Shown here: positions 49,925 to 58,204 of the stretch, one piece after another
Layout of the letters: every line of letters starts with the position of its first letter
Position numbering within the stretch: the stretch's first letter is position 1
Assembly: GCA_963755705.1 (NCBI GenBank)
Contig: CAVWKW010000001.1
Span: forward strand, 1,364,001 to 1,428,000
Direction of reading: 5' to 3'
From: JBARDN01 sp963755705
GTDB taxonomy: Bacteria; Desulfobacterota; Binatia; Binatales; Binataceae
Length of the DNA: 64,000 bases
Notes under the pieces: generated by a model
What the model was told of the DNA's origin: nothing
Seen by the model: only the letters and a program-made list of their open reading frames with translations
Databases searched by the model: none
Made by a program: the position numbers and the translations under genes

Positions 49925-51067
49925 CTACTTCGCGTCTGCGGATCTGCGCTGATAGACCTCAAGGTCGGCCCGTTCCATCATTCGATCGGGGAATTGCGGC
50001 GTCTCGAATCCAAACTTGCGATACAGCCCGTGTGCGTCGCGTGTCGCCAGAGTCCAGCGCCGCAGTCCTTGCAGATGCGGATGCGCCATCGCGGCCGCCA
50101 TCAACGCTTTCGACAGACCGCGCCCGCGATATTTTTCCAGCACGAACACGTCGGCCACGTATGCGAAGGTCGCGTAGTCGGAGACCACTCGCGCGAGGCC
50201 GATTTGCCTCTCATCGTCATACAGGCCAAAGCACAGCGAGTTCTTGAGCGCCCGCGCGACGACCTGGCGCGGAACATTAGCGGCCCAATAACTCTGCGTC
50301 AGGAAACCGTGGATCACGTTCAGGTCAAGGCGCGAAACGTCGGTGGTGATCAAAAACTCCCCCGCGCGCCGCTCGAACGGAGCACCGTCGTGCGCGAGAC
50401 CGGGCGCGCGCTCGTCGGGAGTGCGGTATTCGAAGACATGCGGCGGCAGCTCGATCGTGCCGTTCATGCGCGGGTCCGCGATTGGCGTCGCGGCGGAAAG
50501 CGTCAACGGAATCACGCCGGCCCAGAAGGGCAGGGCGTAATCGGCCTCGTCATCGATTGGACCACCGGTGCGAAGTTTCGCCGAGGTCTCTTCGATCGGC
50601 AATTCCAAAATGAGCGTGCCGTTGATTTCCTTTTCGTTCGGAGGGCGCGTGCCGTCCCACCTTCCGGGCGCTACGTGCTCGACCAACGCGCGCATCGCGG
50701 CAAGCTTTTGCTCCCGGTCCTCGACCCGCAGCGCGCGACCGAAGATCACGGCGGAGCGATAATTGACCGAATGATGAAACGCGGAGCGCGCCAGCACCAG
50801 CCCATCGATCATCGTGACGGTCACGCAAATCTCGGCGCCTCCGGCCGCAGTGCGGAGCATGTGACTCGCGGCCGAGCCGTGCAGGTAAAGGTGATCCCCG
50901 ATCCGCGCGTGCAGAGTAGGCAGGACCGAGGGCGCGCCATCGGCGATGAAGCCAACGTGGCAGACCAGCGCGCGATCGAGGATCGCGTGGATGACCTCGC
51001 GGTCGTAGGCGGCGCGTTTGGCCATCCGCTTGACGGTGGTTCGGGGCGTGCGGCGCGTCTCTTCCAT
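49925..51067 (-). CDS. Pyridoxamine-oxidase-fold / GNAT acetyltransferase fusion
   Basis: A 380-residue two-domain protein. Residues 20-235 form a split-barrel flavin-binding domain (ILDRALVCHVGFIADGAPSVLPTLHARIGDHLYLHGSAASHML, HHSVNYRSAVIFGRALRV) of the pyridoxamine 5'-phosphate oxidase superfamily. Residues about 245-380 are a GNAT domain with VADVFVLEKYRGRGLSKALMAAAMAH as the acetyl-CoA site. Such fusions are known but rare relative to single domains. Divergent from the MocR-type regulator by 38 bases, and followed by the PaiB-like gene in the same transcript. Substrate unknown; a B6-vitamer or small amine is a guess from the MocR neighbour. Confidence 0.85.
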   Translation of the reverse strand: MEETRRTPRTTVKRMAKRAAYDREVIHAILDRALVCHVGFIADGAPSVLPTLHARIGDHLYLHGSAASHMLRTAAGGAEICVTVTMIDGLVLARSAFHHSVNYRSAVIFGRALRVEDREQKLAAMRALVEHVAPGRWDGTRPPNEKEINGTLILELPIEETSAKLRTGGPIDDEADYALPFWAGVIPLTLSAATPIADPRMNGTIELPPHVFEYRTPDERAPGLAHDGAPFERRAGEFLITTDVSRLDLNVIHGFLTQSYWAANVPRQVVARALKNSLCFGLYDDERQIGLARVVSDYATFAYVADVFVLEKYRGRGLSKALMAAAMAHPHLQGLRRWTLATRDAHGLYRKFGFETPQFPDRMMERADLEVYQRRSADAK

Positions 51068-51082
51068 CTCTTTGGTTCCTTT

Positions 51083-51122
51083 GTTATATGTAACAGTACA
51101 AAAATATGAACGTATCAGTACA
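51083..51122. promoter_or_regulatory. Candidate MocR operator: phased direct repeats and a palindrome
   Basis: TAACAGTACA (51091-51100) and TATCAGTACA (51113-51122) are near-identical direct repeats (one mismatch) whose starts are 22 bases apart, two helical turns. GTTATATGTAAC (51083-51094), an inverted repeat with GTTA/TAAC arms, overlaps the first. Both lie in the 38-base gap and the first codons of the MocR-type gene. MocR/PdxR proteins typically bind direct repeats between divergent genes, so autoregulation is likely. Confidence 0.55.
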
Positions 51123-52434
51123 TTATCAGATCAAAGGAAAATCAGGCAACCAGATCGCCGCCAGTGTCGAAGATGCGATTCGCGCCGGACGGCTGAAAGT
51201 GAACGACCGTTTGCCGCCCATCCGCGAGCTTGCCCGGCGCCTCGCCGTCAGCCCCACCACCGTGGCCGCCGCCTACCAGACTCTGCGTGTGCGAGGTCTG
51301 GTGCGCGGCAGCGGCAGGCGCGGCACGGCCGTCAACCACCGGCCGGCGCTGGCGATGCCTTCGGCTCCGGCGACGCCGGCGGGAGTGCGCGATCTCGCCA
51401 ACGGAAATCCTGACCCCGCGATGCTTCCGTCGCTCAAGGATCCGCTCTCGCGAATCGAAGGCAAGCAGTTGCTCTACGGTGGTGAAGCGAATCGCGCCGA
51501 TCTGCTCCGACTTGCCGCGCGACAATTCGCGGCTGATGGAATCGGCGCGAAGTCGATTGCGATCCTGAGCGGCGCGATGGACGCGCTCGAGCGGATTCTG
51601 GCGGCGCATCTGCGCCCCGGCGATATCGTTGGAGTCGAGGACCCGAGCTACAGCGGCACGCTCGATTTGATCGCGGCGCTCGGCTACGTCGCCGAGCCGA
51701 TTGCGATGGACGAGTTCGGCGCCACGCCGGCCGCGGTTGCGGCTGCGCTACGGGCGGGCGCGCAGGCGATGGTCCTCACGCCGCGCGCGCAGAATCCCAC
51801 AGGGGCCGCCTTCGACCGCCGCCGCGCACGCGAGCTGATGGAGACAATCGCGCGGCGCCCCGAGATGCTCATCGTCGAGGATGATTTTGCCGGCGCCGTC
51901 TCCGGCGTGCCCGCGGTTTCCGCGATCGATCCGCAGCGCGAGCGGTGGGCGGTTATCCGCTCGGTCTCCAAAGCGCTCGGTCCCGATTTGAGAATCGCAT
52001 TTGCCACTGGAGACGAGCTGACGATCGCGCGCGTCGAAGGGATGCAGCGGCTCGGTCCGCGATGGGTCAGTCACGTGCTGCAGGAACTGCTCGCCGTGAT
52101 GTGGCCCGACCCTATAATTGCGAAGCTGGTTCGCCGCGCCGCCGAAACTTACACCGAGCGCCGCCGGGCGTTGATCGACGCGCTCGCGGCGCATGGAATC
52201 AAGTCGCAGGGGCGCTCGGGCTTGAACGTATGGATTCCCGTGCAGGACGAATCGGGTGCGATCCAGTCGCTTGCTGCGTCTAAGTGGGCGCTCCGGGCGG
52301 GCGAGCGCTTCCGGATCCGCGCCGCGCCCGGAATCCGCGCGACGGTCGCCGCGCTCGCGGTGGAAGATGCTCCGCGCCTGGCGCGTGATATAACCTCGGC
52401 GATAGCGCCTCGCGCCCTCGCCAGCGGGGTATAA
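51106..52434 (+). CDS. MocR-family regulator (GntR helix-turn-helix fused to aminotransferase domain)
   Basis: A 442-residue regulator. Residues 5-75 are a winged helix (IAASVEDAIRAGRLKVNDRLPPIRELARRLAVSPTTVAAAYQTLRVRGLVRGSG). Residues 90-440 have the fold-type I aminotransferase pattern: AQNPTG (Asn230), Tyr182, VEDDFAG (Asp259/Asp260) and SVSKALGPDLR with Lys289 for pyridoxal phosphate. MocR proteins sense PLP or an amino compound and control a divergent target. Here the target is the PNPOx-GNAT/PaiB-like pair. There is no clear ribosome site ahead of ATG 51106, so translation may begin leaderless or nearly so. The minus-strand acyl-CoA dehydrogenases lie downstream. Confidence 0.92.
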   Translation: MNVSVHYQIKGKSGNQIAASVEDAIRAGRLKVNDRLPPIRELARRLAVSPTTVAAAYQTLRVRGLVRGSGRRGTAVNHRPALAMPSAPATPAGVRDLANGNPDPAMLPSLKDPLSRIEGKQLLYGGEANRADLLRLAARQFAADGIGAKSIAILSGAMDALERILAAHLRPGDIVGVEDPSYSGTLDLIAALGYVAEPIAMDEFGATPAAVAAALRAGAQAMVLTPRAQNPTGAAFDRRRARELMETIARRPEMLIVEDDFAGAVSGVPAVSAIDPQRERWAVIRSVSKALGPDLRIAFATGDELTIARVEGMQRLGPRWVSHVLQELLAVMWPDPIIAKLVRRAAETYTERRRALIDALAAHGIKSQGRSGLNVWIPVQDESGAIQSLAASKWALRAGERFRIRAAPGIRATVAALAVEDAPRLARDITSAIAPRALASGV

Positions 52435-52464
52435 AAAAGCGGGGCGCTCCGATGAGCGCTCCGC
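52433..52464 (-). terminator. Terminator of the tandem acyl-CoA dehydrogenase genes
   Basis: An 11-base stem with one G-T wobble (GCGGGGCGCTC / GAGCGCTCCGC around CGAT) ends in a minus-strand T-run (AAAAAA on the plus strand at 52433-52438). It lies 25 bases past the minus-strand dehydrogenase stop; the T-run overlaps the stop of the MocR gene on the other strand. Confidence 0.85.
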
Positions 52465-52489
52465 ATGACTTCAGTCAGACTTTCGGGAC

Positions 52490-53674
52490 TTATGATCCCT
52501 TGGGTAGCCCGAGCACTCGCTCGCCGATGATGTTGTGCTGGATCTGATTGGTGCCGGCGTAGATTGTCGGCCCGCGCGCAGAGAGCATCCGGAATGACCA
52601 TTTGCCCTTGTCAACAGAAAACGGCGCACCGAATTCGAGCTGACTATACGGTCCGAGCAGTTCCATCGCGAAGAGCGCGATCCGCAGCGCGAGCTCGGTG
52701 CTGCACAGCTTCATCATCGAGCCTTCCGGTCCCGGCGGCATCCCTTTGAGCTGGCGGGTCAACTGGCGATAGCCGGTGTACTTGAGTGCGAGCGCGTCGG
52801 CCGCGAACTCCGCCGCTTTCTGCCGCACGCTCGAATCATCCCACGCGGTGCCGCCGTTGCGCGGAAGCCGCTTCGCCAGATCGACCAGCTCCTGAACCTC
52901 GCCGAGCGCGTTTTCACCGCCGCCACCGCCGCGCTCGAACATCAGGGTGGTCATCGCGACCTGCCATCCGTTGTTCAGCTCGCCGACGATATTTTTGCGC
53001 GGCACGCGCACGTCTTCGAAAAATACTTCGTTGAAGCCCTTGCCGCCGGTGATTTGGACCAGCGGACGCACGGTGATTCCCGGGCTATGCATATCGACCA
53101 GCAGGTAGCTTATCCCCTTATGCTTCGGCGCCGAGGGATCGGTGCGCACCAACAGGAAGATCATGTCCGCATGCTGCGCCATCGAGGTCCACACTTTCTG
53201 TCCGTTGACGACGAAGTCGTCGCCGTCCTCGACCGCCCGCGTCTGCACGCCGGCAAGGTCGGAGCCCGCGCCCGGTTCGGAATAACCCTGGCACCAGACC
53301 TCTTCGCCCTTCTGGATTTTTGGCAGATGATTCTGCTTCTGCGCTTCTGTTCCCCAATGCATCAGCGTCGGGCCGAGCAGGCTGATGCCCATGCCGATGA
53401 ACGGTTCGTTGAGGCCGAGGCGCGACAGCTCCTCGCGAAAGATCAGCCGCTGCATCACGCTGGCTCCGCGTCCGCCGTACTGCTTGGGCCAGTTGACTGC
53501 GACCCATCCGCCCTCGTTGAGCTTTTTGTGCCAGCGCACGCGCGCTTCCCATTCGCCTTCGCCCTCGTTGGCCATGATATTGCTCGGCGCGGGAGCAAAC
53601 TTCTTGTTGGCTTCGAGCCAGGTGCGCAACTCGGTCCGAAAGGCTTCGTCTTCAGGTGTGTAATTGAAATCCAT
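52490..53674 (-). CDS. Acyl-CoA dehydrogenase (second paralogue)
   Basis: A 394-residue member of the same subfamily as the genes at 47874 and 53722. FAD motif QGYSEPGAGSDLAGVQT, VNGQKVWTSMAQHADMIFLLVRTDP, VFFEDVRVPRKNIVGELNNGW and NQIQHNIIGERVLGLPKGS. Base likely Glu247 in LMFERGG; the medium-chain C-terminal Glu position is not conserved (AGTN). It is the downstream gene of a tandem pair with the 53722 gene, 47 bases apart, and they are much more alike to each other than to typical dehydrogenases, which suggests a local duplication. Confidence 0.9.
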   Translation of the reverse strand: MDFNYTPEDEAFRTELRTWLEANKKFAPAPSNIMANEGEGEWEARVRWHKKLNEGGWVAVNWPKQYGGRGASVMQRLIFREELSRLGLNEPFIGMGISLLGPTLMHWGTEAQKQNHLPKIQKGEEVWCQGYSEPGAGSDLAGVQTRAVEDGDDFVVNGQKVWTSMAQHADMIFLLVRTDPSAPKHKGISYLLVDMHSPGITVRPLVQITGGKGFNEVFFEDVRVPRKNIVGELNNGWQVAMTTLMFERGGGGGENALGEVQELVDLAKRLPRNGGTAWDDSSVRQKAAEFAADALALKYTGYRQLTRQLKGMPPGPEGSMMKLCSTELALRIALFAMELLGPYSQLEFGAPFSVDKGKWSFRMLSARGPTIYAGTNQIQHNIIGERVLGLPKGS

Positions 53675-53721
53675 GCGTGATCATTCCTCTTGATGCTGTC
53701 TTCCTGCAACCGAGCGAGGTC

Positions 53722-54903
53722 TCATCCTTTGGGCAGGCCGAGGACGCGCTCGCCGATGATGTTGTGCTGAATCTGATTGGTGCCGGCCGCGATTGTTCCA
53801 CCGCGTGCCGCGAGCATCCGGAATGACCACTTGCCATGATCTATCGACATCGGCGCGTGGTATTCGAGTTGCGAGTAGGGCCCCAGCAGCTCCATCGCGA
53901 AGAGCTGCACGCGCAGATTAAGCTCCGTGCCGCAGAGTTTCATCATCGAGCCTTCCGGTCCCGGCGGCATCCCCTTGAGCCTGCGCGTGAGCTGGCGATA
54001 GCCCGTGTACTTGAGCGCGTATGCTTCGCATGCAAACTCCGTGATCTTCTGGCGCACGCCGGCGTCGTCCCACGCCGTCTTGCCGTCGCGCGGAAGCTTC
54101 TTGGCAAGATTGGCCAACTCGCGCACCTGGAACATCGCGCCGCGATCTCCGCCGCCGCCCGATCGCTCGAACATCAGCGTGGTGATCGCGACCTGCCATC
54201 CGGCGTTCTTCTCGCCGACCAGATTTTTCTTCGGCACGCGCACGTCTTCGAAAAAAACTTCGTTGAAGCCGCGGCCTCCGGTGATCTGCACCAGCGGACG
54301 CACGGTCACTCCGGGAGATTTCATATCGACCAGCAGATAGCTGATGCCCTTGTGCTTGGGCGCGGCGGGATCGGTGCGCGTCAGCAGAAAAATCCAGTCC
54401 GCGTGCTGCGCGGCGGAGGTCCAGACCTTCTGCCCGTTGACGACGTAGTCGTCACCATCTTCGACCGCGCGGGTCTGCAGCGACGCCAGGTCCGAGCCCG
54501 AGCCGGGTTCCGAATAACCCTGGCACCAGATTTCCTCGGCCTTGAGGATTTTTGGAATATGCTGCTGCTTCTGCTCCTCGGTGCCCCAATGAATCAGCGT
54601 TGGTCCGAGCAGGCTGATGCCCATGCCGATCATCGGCGCGGCAAGCCCCAAGCGCGCGAGCTCCTCGTTGTAGATGATCGTTTGCATGACGTTCAGGCTG
54701 CGCCCGCCGTATTCCTTGGGCCAATTGACCGCGAGCCAGCGCCCCTCGCTGAGCTTCTTGGCCCACTTCACCTGCGCGTCCCATCCGCTGCCTTCATCGC
54801 CCATCACTTCGGCGCGATGCGGCGCGAACTGGTTGTTGGCTTCGAGCCACGCGCGGAATTCGGTGCGGAAGCTCTCGTCTTCGGCGCTGTAATTGAAATC
54901 CAT
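53722..54903 (-). CDS. Acyl-CoA dehydrogenase (third paralogue)
   Basis: A 393-residue member, first of the tandem pair. FAD motif QGYSEPGSGSDLASLQT, VWTSAAQHADWIFLLTRTDP, VFFEDVRVPKKNLVGEKNAGW; likely base Glu246 in LMFERSG; C-terminus NQIQHNIIGERVLGLPKG. Divergent from the small UPF0175-like gene, with 179 bases between that carry the promoter. Acyl substrate unknown; the three paralogues may handle different branched, cyclic or long acyl-CoAs or form mixed complexes. Confidence 0.9.
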   Translation of the reverse strand: MDFNYSAEDESFRTEFRAWLEANNQFAPHRAEVMGDEGSGWDAQVKWAKKLSEGRWLAVNWPKEYGGRSLNVMQTIIYNEELARLGLAAPMIGMGISLLGPTLIHWGTEEQKQQHIPKILKAEEIWCQGYSEPGSGSDLASLQTRAVEDGDDYVVNGQKVWTSAAQHADWIFLLTRTDPAAPKHKGISYLLVDMKSPGVTVRPLVQITGGRGFNEVFFEDVRVPKKNLVGEKNAGWQVAITTLMFERSGGGGDRGAMFQVRELANLAKKLPRDGKTAWDDAGVRQKITEFACEAYALKYTGYRQLTRRLKGMPPGPEGSMMKLCGTELNLRVQLFAMELLGPYSQLEYHAPMSIDHGKWSFRMLAARGGTIAAGTNQIQHNIIGERVLGLPKG

Positions 54904-55082
54904 GATCCCCTCCTGAGGCGGCGAAATTGCGTGTCGCCTGCCCCGGATTTGTACGGTTCCCCGTCAATAGAAATCGCACACATCGGCCTCATTCGCCAAG
55001 AGCCTAGTCGATCGGCGCCAGAGGGCGAGGTGCCGAGTTTGACTTCATTTTGGCGATCGCGGAAAGTCGGGGCATAACCGTC

Positions 55083-55376
55083 ATGGAGCTCAAAATCGAA
55101 CTGCCGGCTGACGTCTTCGACGGTCAGTTTCCGGAAGCTGATTTTCGCGCGCGTGTGCGCGAGTTGGTGATTCTCGATCTCGTGCGGTCGAAGCGCCTGC
55201 ATGAGCATGAAGCGCTCGAGATTCTTGAGATTGGACGGCGCGAACTTGTCGCCAAGATGAAAGAGCAGGGCTTCGCGCCGACCGAGGATCTCTTCAACGA
55301 GATCAGCGGTGCGCTGGACAAAGCGATCGCCGCGCGGCGCAAGCCCGGCGCTAACCAAGGAAAAACCCGGAGGTAA
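55083..55376 (+). CDS. Small helix-turn-helix-like protein (UPF0175-like)
   Basis: A 97-residue acidic protein. MELKIELPADVFDGQF at the N-terminus, then FRARVRELVILDLVRSKRLHEHEALEILEIGRRELVAKMKEQGFAPTEDLF, which resembles UPF0175 proteins (antitoxin-like, ribbon plus helix-turn-helix) in order of segments. No toxin partner is adjacent, so an antitoxin role is not supported. ATG 55083 is chosen over an upstream TTG. The glyoxalase gene begins seven bases after the stop. Confidence 0.55.
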   Translation: MELKIELPADVFDGQFPEADFRARVRELVILDLVRSKRLHEHEALEILEIGRRELVAKMKEQGFAPTEDLFNEISGALDKAIAARRKPGANQGKTRR

Positions 55377-55383
55377 AACCGCG

Positions 55384-55779
55384 ATGCGCCTGCTGCATAC
55401 GATGATCAGGGTGGCCAACCTGGATGAATCGCTCGACTTCTACTGCAACAAGCTCGGGATGAAGCTCTTACGCAAGAACGACTTTCCCGGCGGCGAGTTC
55501 ACCCTCGCTTTCGTCGGTTACGGCGCGGAGCGCGACCAGACCGTCGTCGAGCTGACCTACAACTGGGGTACCTCGAAATACGAAATCGGCAGCGCGTTCG
55601 GGCATCTCGCGATCGGCGTGGACGACATCTATCAGACCTGCACCGATCTGAAAGCGAAGGGCGTCAAGGTCGTGCGCGAGCCGGGTCCGATGAAGCACGG
55701 CACTACGGCGATCGCGTTTATCGAAGATCCGACGGGCTACAAAATCGAACTGATCGAGCAAAAACGCGCGGCCGCATAA
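55384..55779 (+). CDS. gloA: Lactoylglutathione lyase (glyoxalase I)
   Basis: A 131-residue enzyme that isomerises the methylglyoxal-glutathione hemithioacetal to S-lactoylglutathione. Metal ligands are His5, Glu56, His74 and Glu122, the same spacing as in E. coli GloA, a Ni-dependent type. Signature segments HTMIRVANLDESLDFYCNKLGMKLLR and DPTGYKIELIE. GGAGGT lies nine bases before ATG 55384. Followed after 22 bases by a zinc alcohol dehydrogenase. Together they may form a small aldehyde detoxification run. Confidence 0.93.
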   Translation: MRLLHTMIRVANLDESLDFYCNKLGMKLLRKNDFPGGEFTLAFVGYGAERDQTVVELTYNWGTSKYEIGSAFGHLAIGVDDIYQTCTDLKAKGVKVVREPGPMKHGTTAIAFIEDPTGYKIELIEQKRAAA

Positions 55780-55801
55780 AGCGCCTGCGGAGGATTCACA
55801 G

Positions 55802-56818
55802 ATGAAAGCCGCGGTTTTCAAACAAATCAATCAGATGGCGGTGATCGACGTTCCCGCGCCGAAAGCGAGCGCTGGCGAAGTTGTCTTGAAGGTCCACAAC
55901 TGCGGCATCTGCGGCTCCGATCTGCACGCCGTCCAATACGGGATAGGGATGAGGCCCGACACGGTAATGGGCCACGAGTTTTGCGGAGAGATCCACGAGC
56001 TTGGCTCGGGCGTGACTGGCTTTAAGAAGGGCGAGCGTGTGACCGCGCTGCCTTTCATCTCCTGCGGCGAGTGCGAGCGATGCCGCCGCGACGACGGGAT
56101 GCATTGCGAGCGCACCCGCAGCCTCGGGCTTGGGCAACTGCCGGGAGGTTACGCGGAATTCGTGATGTGCGGCGCGTCGAGCTTGCTCAAGCTGCCCGAC
56201 AACGTCAGCTCGCGCGAAGGCGCTCTGGTCGAGCCGCTCTCGGTCGGGCTCCATGGAGTCAATCGCGCCAATCTTCAGCCGGGGATGGGCGTGGTCGTGA
56301 TGGGCGCGGGACCGATCGGCCTTTCGGCGACTATCTGGGCGGCCGCCAAAGGGGCGAAGGTCGTTGTCTCGGAGTTGGCGATGGGACGCAAGGAGCTCGC
56401 GCTGAAACTCGGCGCCTCGGCAGTGGTGAATCCGAAAGAGGAAAGTCCCGCCAAGAAAGTCGCCGAGCTAACCGGTCGCCTGCCCGATGTGGTCTTTGAA
56501 TGTATCGGTGTCAAATCCACGCTAAGCTCCGCGATCGACATGGTGGGACTGCATGGCCGCGTCGTCATCCTGGGTGCGTGCATGGAGCCCGACCAGATCA
56601 CTCCGCTCACCTGCCTCTTCAAGGAAGTCGGCCTCGAATTTATCGTTGGATACAACCGCGCCGAATTCAACGAAACTATCGCTGCGATCGCTTCGGGAAA
56701 GATCGATCCGAAACCGATGATCACCGACGTGGTCGCGGTCGAGAAGGTTCCCGAGATGTTCGAGTCACTAAGGAACCCCGGCGCGCGCGCCAAGGTCCTG
56801 GTCGAGTTCGCCCATTAG
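55802..56818 (+). CDS. Zinc-dependent alcohol dehydrogenase (MDR family)
   Basis: A 338-residue medium-chain dehydrogenase. Catalytic zinc ligands appear in NCGICGSDLH (Cys) and VMGHEFCGEI (His-Glu), structural zinc in CGECERCRRDDGMHC (four Cys), and the NAD motif is VVMGAGPIGLSATIWAA. Threonine/sorbitol dehydrogenase-like group; substrate not assignable. Starts at ATG 55802, 22 bases after gloA. The serine hydrolase gene follows after 17 bases. Confidence 0.88.
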   Translation: MKAAVFKQINQMAVIDVPAPKASAGEVVLKVHNCGICGSDLHAVQYGIGMRPDTVMGHEFCGEIHELGSGVTGFKKGERVTALPFISCGECERCRRDDGMHCERTRSLGLGQLPGGYAEFVMCGASSLLKLPDNVSSREGALVEPLSVGLHGVNRANLQPGMGVVVMGAGPIGLSATIWAAAKGAKVVVSELAMGRKELALKLGASAVVNPKEESPAKKVAELTGRLPDVVFECIGVKSTLSSAIDMVGLHGRVVILGACMEPDQITPLTCLFKEVGLEFIVGYNRAEFNETIAAIASGKIDPKPMITDVVAVEKVPEMFESLRNPGARAKVLVEFAH

Positions 56819-56835
56819 GCTGCCGAGGCCGCAAC

Positions 56836-58185
56836 ATGCAGGAAAAATTTGACGCGCTGGTCGCGGCCGCCGCCGACTCGATGAAGCGCAACTTCCTGCC
56901 CGGATGCGCGATCGCGGTAATCGCGGACGGACAGGAATTCAGCGCGGGACTTGGCGTCACGAGCGTCGATAATCCGCTGCCCGTCGATGCCGACACGCTC
57001 TTCCAGATCGGCTCGACCACCAAGACCTTCACTGCGACCGCGATCATGCGGCTGGTCGAGATGGGCAAACTTGATCTCGACCAACCGATTCGCACCTATC
57101 TGCCCGATTTGATCATGCGCGATCCGGAAGTCACCGCGCGGACAACCACCAGGCATCTGTTGACCCACGTAGGCGGATGGGTCGGCGACTTCTTCGAAGA
57201 CACCGGCGACGGCGACGACGCGCTCGCGATCTACGTGCGCAAGATGGCTGAGCTTCCTCAGCTCACTCCGCTGGGCGCGGTATGGTCGTATAACAACGCC
57301 GCGTTCTCGCTGGCCGGGCACGTGCTCGCCACAGTTACCGGCAAAACCTATGAAGCGGCGATGCTGGACTTGGTGCTGAAGCCGCTCGGACTCAAGCGCT
57401 CGTATTTCTTCCCCTCACTCGTGATGCTCAAGCGGTTCGCCGTCGGGCACGCGGTTGTCAAGGAAAAAGCATACGTGATGCGTCCGTGGCCGATACCGCG
57501 ATCGTCGTGGCCCGCAGGAGGGATTGCTGCGTCGGCGAAGGATCAGCTTCACTACGCGCGATTCCATCTCGGCGACGGTACTTCGCACGACGGGGCTCGC
57601 GTGCTGAATCGGAGCACGATCGCCGCGATGCAGTCGCCGGTCCGCGATGGTGCGCTCGATACGAAGATGGGTCTGTCGTGGATGATCCAGGAAATCAGCG
57701 GCGTCCGTTTCGTACTTCATGGAGGCGGAACGATCGGCCAGACCTCGGCCTTTATGATCGCGCCCGAGCGTAGATTCGCTCTAGTAATCCTGACCAACGC
57801 CGGCACCGGGTCCTTGGTGATGAACGAAACGATGAAGGTCGCGCTCGAACTCTTTCTCAACGCGAAGATCCAGACTCCCGCGCCGATCGAGAAGCCCGAG
57901 GCAGAGCTTGCCGAGTACGCCGGCCGCTACGAAGCAGCCCTCGATACGATCGAGCTCAAGGTCGCCGACGGTCACTTGGTGATGCAGGTCACTCCCCGCG
58001 GCGGCTTTCCAACGCGAGATACGCCCGCAGGACCGCCGTCCCCACCGACGCGGCTCAGGTTCACCGCGTCGGACCGCGTGATCGGGATCGATCCGCCCGT
58101 CGTCGGTCAACAAGCCGAGTTTCTGCGCGCTCCGGATGGCGAAATCGAATGGTTCCGATACGGCCGCATCCACCGGCGGAAATAG
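56836..58185 (+). CDS. Serine hydrolase of the beta-lactamase/penicillin-binding-protein fold
   Basis: A 449-residue protein. The first 350 residues have S-x-x-K as STTK (Ser60, Lys63), the Y-x-N motif as Tyr152-Asn-Asn154, and HGG at His295 in place of the K-T-G motif, the pattern of esterase-like and D-aminopeptidase-like class C relatives. Residues about 355-449 form an extra beta domain (AELAEYAGRYEAALDTIELKVADGHLVMQV). No signal peptide is visible, unusual for this fold. Cytoplasmic esterase or amidase of unknown substrate. Convergent with the Fis-type gene after 19 bases. Confidence 0.85.
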   Translation: MQEKFDALVAAAADSMKRNFLPGCAIAVIADGQEFSAGLGVTSVDNPLPVDADTLFQIGSTTKTFTATAIMRLVEMGKLDLDQPIRTYLPDLIMRDPEVTARTTTRHLLTHVGGWVGDFFEDTGDGDDALAIYVRKMAELPQLTPLGAVWSYNNAAFSLAGHVLATVTGKTYEAAMLDLVLKPLGLKRSYFFPSLVMLKRFAVGHAVVKEKAYVMRPWPIPRSSWPAGGIAASAKDQLHYARFHLGDGTSHDGARVLNRSTIAAMQSPVRDGALDTKMGLSWMIQEISGVRFVLHGGGTIGQTSAFMIAPERRFALVILTNAGTGSLVMNETMKVALELFLNAKIQTPAPIEKPEAELAEYAGRYEAALDTIELKVADGHLVMQVTPRGGFPTRDTPAGPPSPPTRLRFTASDRVIGIDPPVVGQQAEFLRAPDGEIEWFRYGRIHRRK

Positions 58186-58204
58186 TCACTCGGAAATAGA
58201 ATAG

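Noticed and set aside
55083..55376. Toxin-antitoxin pair
   Set aside because: The small UPF0175-like protein has no toxin-like neighbour; the next gene is glyoxalase I.
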